A DNA stretch of 28,107 nucleotides, taken from NCBI GenBank assembly GCA_046047235.1, contig JBJOII010000047.1:1-28107 (forward strand). Direction: 5' to 3'. A model generated the notes under the pieces. The model was not told where the DNA came from, ran no database searches, and saw only the letters and a list, made by a program, of their open reading frames with translations. The position numbers and the translations under genes are program-made. Of the stretch, positions 24,757-28,107 are shown one piece after another; the first letter of the stretch is position 1, and each line of letters starts with the position of its first letter. Source of the stretch: JBMTVN01 sp046047235 (GTDB lineage: Bacteria; Verrucomicrobiota; Verrucomicrobiia; Limisphaerales; JAHDYP01).

Positions 24757-25731
24757 ATGATTTGGATACGATCCATGACGATTTCAAACTTGCTGCGGGT
24801 AGTCTCAGAAGCACTTGTGCTGGCGTGGGTGGCTTCGCTTCCGGTGGAAGGTCAGATGTTGTCGATCTATCCATCCATCGAGGTGGAATTCGAAACGGTG
24901 TCCGGCAGTTATTATCAGCTGGAGAGCTCGCCTGACCTCAAGACATGGAACACGGAGGGGGATGCATTTCTTGGGAGGGGAGGTTTACAGTCGAGGTTTC
25001 TGCGCTTGGGCAACGGGCAGCTGTTTTATCGTGCGCGGTCTGTGGTGCCTGCTCCGACAGTGGAGGAGGATTGCATCTTTCAGCATTCCACACTGGGCGC
25101 TTTGTCGCTGGGGGTTTACGAGGGAGACCTCTCCTTTGGCGAACTGTTCCAGCACGGGAATCATGGTCTTGGGACCTTTCAAGGTGTGGATGGTGAGCTG
25201 GTGATCACGAATGGCAAAGCGTATCGAGTCCGGGTGGACGGGCAGGCCTATGAGGTCGATGCGGCTGAGCAGACTCCCTTTGCTGTGATCACTTATTTCG
25301 AGACGGACCGGACCATTGAACTGACGGCGGTCTCGAGTTTTGCGGACTTCCAGCAACAGGTGGATGCAGTCCTTCCCAGCATGAATCAGCTTTACGCCAT
25401 TCGGATTAGTGGTGTTTTTAGCCAGCTGACCACCCGCAGTGTGCCTCTCCAGACGCAGCCTTATCCACCGCTGGCGGAGGTCGTTGCCGGGCAGACAGAG
25501 TTCAACTTCACGGAGATTACCGGCACGATGGTCGGGTTTCGTTTGCCCCCGTATTTGTCGAAGCTCAACGCCGCGGGGCATCATTTGCATTTTATCGACT
25601 CGAGCGGAACCACGGGAGGTCACGTCTTGGACTTTGCAGCCGTGGACCTGCGGGTAGAAGTCGATCTATGCACCCGGTTGACGACAGATATTCCAGAGAC
25701 GGAGTTGTTTCTGAATGCGCCCTTGGACTGA
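24757..25731 (+). CDS. budA: Secreted alpha-acetolactate decarboxylase with an N-terminal YxLESSxDL domain
   Basis: Predicted to convert 2-acetolactate to acetoin and CO2, here apparently outside the cytoplasm. 324 residues from ATG 24757 (ATG 24775 would give MTISNLLRVVSEALVLAWVASLPVEG, a tidier signal peptide). Residues about 35-97 are an extra domain, YYQLESSPDLKTW...FYRARSV, a small beta-rich module I associate with exported verrucomicrobial proteins. From about 105 the decarboxylase fold begins: FQHSTLGALSLGVYEGDLSFGELFQHGNHGLGTF, then DGELVI, then YAIRISG with Arg216. The zinc-binding histidines are His276, His278 and His289 (HLHFI...GGHVLDF), with the same spacing as in Brevibacillus ALDC. 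The C-terminal IPETELFL supplies a late Glu. No acetolactate synthase or butanediol dehydrogenase gene is nearby. The enzyme family is confident. Confidence 0.88.
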   Translation: MIWIRSMTISNLLRVVSEALVLAWVASLPVEGQMLSIYPSIEVEFETVSGSYYQLESSPDLKTWNTEGDAFLGRGGLQSRFLRLGNGQLFYRARSVVPAPTVEEDCIFQHSTLGALSLGVYEGDLSFGELFQHGNHGLGTFQGVDGELVITNGKAYRVRVDGQAYEVDAAEQTPFAVITYFETDRTIELTAVSSFADFQQQVDAVLPSMNQLYAIRISGVFSQLTTRSVPLQTQPYPPLAEVVAGQTEFNFTEITGTMVGFRLPPYLSKLNAAGHHLHFIDSSGTTGGHVLDFAAVDLRVEVDLCTRLTTDIPETELFLNAPLD

Positions 25732-25742
25732 TGAACCGTGAG

Positions 25743-25865
25743 GGAGGCGCTTCGGGGCGTAGTGTTTCATGCCGCGGACGTCGGTTCCTTACCGCGAATG
25801 GACGCGGATAGGGTTCCTGCTTGCCGCGAATGGAGGCCAATGGACGCGAATAGTCTGGGTTCCAC
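25743..25865. repeat. Degenerate repeat fragments after the acetolactate decarboxylase gene
   Basis: Plus-orientation units of the CGAATGGACGC family occur at about 25794 and 25845, including GCCAATGGACGCGAATAG. At 25745-25769, read on the minus strand, ATGAAACACTACGCCCCGAA resembles the middle of the 56-base core (TGAAACAC, a variable stretch, then GAAGCGCC), so an eroded inverted core copy is possible. The rest of the 233-base gap shows nothing. Confidence 0.55.
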
Positions 25866-25964
25866 ATGCCCCAATGGATTCAGGGACGGCGAGAGGGTCG
25901 TGAACTGTGACCTTTGACCCCCGAGCTCGGGGCAGGTTTTCCGCTCAGCACCACTGCGGCCGGG

Positions 25965-26873
25965 TCAGGGACTGATGTGGGATTTGAAGAAGTCCCAGAT
26001 GACTTCGGCGGTGGTGTGGTTTTGGTTGCCGAGATGATCTGGCCAGTCGTGGCCGCCTCCGGGGATTTCATACAGGACGACTTCACAGTTGTCCCTGGAG
26101 GTCGACCAACGATGCAGGCGGATCGGGTCAGCGTTCCCTGTGGGGTTGGGCTTGATTTCGCTGATTTTCGATTTCTCCAGAGCGAGGTTTTGGATCCAGA
26201 AGTCCATGACGTCGCCAGTACTGAGATAGGCGCCCCATCCATCCTTGTTCTGCGGGTCGCCGGCCCAGAGGGTGATCTTGTCCCCGGTGCCGTGCACTTC
26301 CATGACAGAAATGCGGCTTTCCGGGGCGAGTGGCAGGTCCCATGACGACATCATCGTGCCAGCGACGGGAGCGATGGCCCGCACAAAGGGGTTGGGTTGG
26401 CGGGCAAGGTAGTAACTCATGTCGCCCCCGTTGGACATGCCAGTGGAGAAGATGGCAGTGGGATTTAGTTTCAGGTCGTGCACGAGTCGGAGCGCCAGTT
26501 GTCGGGCGAACGAGGCGTCATCGACGGTCTCCTTGTCGTGGAATGCATAGCCGACATTGAAGAAGGTGTTGTTCTTGGCATCCCGGGTGCCTTGGGGGTA
26601 AGCGGCGACGAAGCCGTGTTTTTCCGCGAGAGCGGTGAAGCCGGAGGTTGCGTGCATATCCTTCGCTGAACCTGTGAAGCCATGGAACACCAGGATCAGT
26701 GGTGCGCCGGGTTGGAGGTGTTGTGGTACGTCGAGCAGGAACGTGCGCTCCCGTCCGTCGATCGTGAGAGTGTGGGTTCCACTCTGCCATGGTTGGATCG
26801 GGGCGGCAGAGTCGCTTCCTTTGGCGCTTAGGATACCGAGAAGGCTCAGCAGCAGGCAGGCGAGACGATTCAT
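25965..26873 (-). CDS. Secreted feruloyl-esterase / PHB-depolymerase-like esterase (LpqC type)
   Basis: 302-residue exported alpha/beta hydrolase from ATG 26873; the frame extends to 26969, but the internal Met gives a clear signal peptide, MNRLACLLLSLLGILSAKGS. The core shows the oxyanion-hole segment LVFHGFTGSA (61-70), the nucleophile Ser147 in GMSNGGDMSYYLA, an acid in HGTGDKITLW and the catalytic His in GGGHDWPD. This pattern (HG-x-x-G then GxSNGG, and GGGHxWP near the end) is that of the CE1/esterase-PHB group, which includes feruloyl and acetylxylan esterases and poly-3-hydroxybutyrate depolymerases. In this neighbourhood a plant- or algal-polysaccharide esterase is more likely than PHB breakdown. 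It is divergent from the acetylesterase remnant. Confidence 0.88.
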   Translation of the reverse strand: MNRLACLLLSLLGILSAKGSDSAAPIQPWQSGTHTLTIDGRERTFLLDVPQHLQPGAPLILVFHGFTGSAKDMHATSGFTALAEKHGFVAAYPQGTRDAKNNTFFNVGYAFHDKETVDDASFARQLALRLVHDLKLNPTAIFSTGMSNGGDMSYYLARQPNPFVRAIAPVAGTMMSSWDLPLAPESRISVMEVHGTGDKITLWAGDPQNKDGWGAYLSTGDVMDFWIQNLALEKSKISEIKPNPTGNADPIRLHRWSTSRDNCEVVLYEIPGGGHDWPDHLGNQNHTTAEVIWDFFKSHISP

Positions 26874-26967
26874 GGCTGTATTGCAGGGTGGGGAGAGTGG
26901 GCTTGTCCAGCCTGCGTGTGCGCTTGTTGTCTGTCTGGCGTTGGCCCCATGAAGCCGGAGCACGGTC

Positions 26968-27903
26968 ATGTTGGGGATGCTCCTGAAGCATTATGGCGTT
27001 CGAAATAGGGCCGAAAAGGGCTCCATAGCCCGTGTTTCGGGGGGGGTAAAGGAGTTAAAATTAACGACATCAACAGGTTGCTGTGGTCCGACCACGATTG
27101 GGGAGGTTTGGACTCCGCAGGAGGTGGTGGAGAATGATCCTGTCCTGGTGGAGGCGTCGGGCCGGATCAAGCCGTATGCCTGGTGGCCGAAGGATCCAGG
27201 CCGGTGCTTCAATGCGATGATTCATCCGATCACGAGGTATCGGATTGCCGGGGTGATCTGGTATCAGGGAGAGAGCAATGTCGAGATGGCGGATACCTAC
27301 GAGAAACTCTTCACGGGGATGATTGGCGGATGGCGTCGGGCTTGGGGTTATGAGTTCCCGTTCTATTTTGTGCAGATTGCACCCTACGCATACGGGACGC
27401 CGTACACCGGTGCTTTGTTGCGGGAAGCGCAGACGCGGAGTTCGGCGTATCCAAACACCGGGATGGTGGTGGTGAGTGATTTGGTGGACAACGTGAAGGA
27501 TATTCATCCCGCCAACAAACGGGATGTAGCGGCGCGGCTAGCCAATTTGGCGCTGGCTGAGACCTACGGTCGGCCGGTTGGGGGCTATCGAAGTCCGGTC
27601 TACACGCGCATGGACGTGGAGGGGAGCGCGATACGGATTCACTTTGAGCACGCGGAAGATGGGTTGATGGCACGGGGTGGAGCTCCAACTGATTTCCTCA
27701 TTGCCGGAGAAGACCACGAATTTGTTACGGCGACGGCGGTGATTGATGGCAACACCGTTTTGGTTTCGAGTGACCAGATCAGCCATCCGGTCGCCGTGCG
27801 ATTTGGTTTCAGCAATGAGGCGATGCCGAACCTTTTTTCCAAGGGCGGGTTGCCGGTCAATTTGTTTCGGACGGATGACTGGGCGGTGGGCGCAGAGCGG
27901 TAA
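26968..27903 (+). pseudogene. Truncated sialate O-acetylesterase (N-terminal half missing)
   Basis: The 311-residue frame matches only the C-terminal part of sialate O-acetylesterase-like SGNH hydrolases, which normally run to about 480-650 residues. Recognisable text starts near GEVWTPQEVVENDP (about residue 45). It continues with AGVIWYQGESN (block III), FPFYFVQIAPY, LREAQTRS, the catalytic Asp-x-x-His block DIHPANKRDVAARLA, and a C-terminal beta domain ending VNLFRTDDW. The N-terminal signal peptide, jelly-roll and the GQSNM nucleophile-Ser block are absent, and the first 40 residues are unlike the family. The remnant should therefore be inactive. The last codons and the TAA stop lie in a heptamer repeat. 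If a start far upstream existed in another frame, a frameshift would be an alternative, but none was seen. Confidence 0.6.
27011..27040. other. Strong two-part hairpin before the acetylesterase remnant
   Basis: CCGAAA (27011-27016) pairs with TTTCGG (27035-27040), and inside it GGGCT (27018-27022) pairs with AGCCC (27027-27031) around a CCAT loop, leaving only A versus GTG unpaired. An A/T-rich tract containing TTAAAATTAA follows at 27055-27064, unusual in this GC-rich window. The function is unknown; a terminator, a riboregulator or an end of a lost mobile element are possible. Confidence 0.5.
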
Positions 27904-28107
27904 GCGGGAAGCGGGAAGCGGGAAGCGCTGAGGGCTGAGGGCTGAGGGCTGAGGGCTGAGGGTAGTGCCGCGTGGCCGGCACAGGAGCTGGGGGACAGGC
28001 GCTGCATGCGAGGTGCGAAGCGGGAAGCGTAGAGCGTAAAGTGTAAAGCGGTAGGTGCTGCCTGTCCTTCGAAGCTCAAAGAGCGAAGGAGGAAGGGCTG
28101 AGGGCTG
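27890..28107 (+). repeat. Second heptamer-plus-hairpin element, running off the window end
   Basis: Exact 7-base phasing from 27890: GCGCAGA, GCGGTAA (stop codon of the acetylesterase remnant), three GCGGGAA, the hybrid GCGCTGA, four GGGCTGA, then GGGTAGT to 27966. The hairpin GTGCCG/CGGCAC (27965-27982) and GAGCTGGGGGACAGGC follow, as at 9615-9720. Degenerate heptamers (AAGCGGG, AAGCGTA, GAGCGTA, AAGTGTA, AAGCGGT) follow at about 28019-28053, and GGGCTGA units restart at 28095 and continue beyond the window. Confidence 0.85.

Noticed and set aside
27639..28079. Minus-strand frame of 146 residues at the window end
   Set aside because: It is the antisense of the acetylesterase remnant and the heptamer element (PSALSPQPSALS text); similar text occurs at 9490-9759 for the same reason.

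Overview
The window looks like a chromosomal segment of a Verrucomicrobiota bacterium, or possibly another PVC-group lineage. This is an inference from content, not a database match. It carries three secreted sulfatases, a PQQ-type beta-propeller protein, carbohydrate-esterase-like hydrolases, a damaged 'RHNPVV' glycosidase-like gene, a 'YxLESSxDLxTW' domain of a kind I associate with Verrucomicrobiota, and abundant intergenic repeats built on CGAATGGACGC. The + strand is G-rich even under minus-strand genes, which suggests that it is the leading replication strand.

Layout. 1-1893 is the 3' part of a REC-PAS-GAF-SpoIIE phosphatase regulator, followed by tRNA-Pro(GGG). 2233-3684 is a sulfatase, followed by a glycosidase-like pseudogene and a decayed stretch (3692-4569). 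4570-9635 is a heavy-metal RND efflux operon (small His-containing protein, TolC-like outer-membrane factor, CzcA/CusA-like pump) with no periplasmic adaptor gene. 9792-11904 on the minus strand holds a PQQ-like propeller protein, a rhodanese and tRNA-Arg(TCT). 12413-15496 (minus) is a large fused MFS/spermidine-synthase-like protein. 15983-16662 is a VapBC toxin-antitoxin pair with a palindromic operator. 16749-18023 is a secreted alpha/beta hydrolase. 18260-20558 (minus) is a tightly overlapped DUF969-DUF979-pyroglutamyl peptidase operon, probably for pyroglutamate handling. 21368-24318 is a coupled pair of sulfatases. 24757-25731 is a secreted acetolactate decarboxylase with an unusual N-terminal domain. 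25965-26873 (minus) is a feruloyl-esterase/PHB-depolymerase-like enzyme. 26968-27903 is an N-terminally truncated sialate O-acetylesterase.

How it works together. Most secreted products (sulfatases, esterases, acetylesterase remnants, propeller protein) fit a polysaccharide-degrading lifestyle on sulfated, acetylated glycans. The other units are self-contained modules: metal efflux, pyroglutamate salvage and toxin-antitoxin.

The most unusual feature is the repeat landscape. Every tandem array I could phase has a period of 7 bp, with several unrelated unit sequences. A 56-bp core recurs five times in the same orientation. One heptamer element begins inside the 3' ends of two unrelated genes and supplies their TAA stop codons. 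Several neighbouring genes are damaged (glycosidase-like gene, acetylesterase, missing efflux adaptor), so repeat-driven rearrangement is a reasonable hypothesis. No clearly new multi-gene defence or metabolic system was found.
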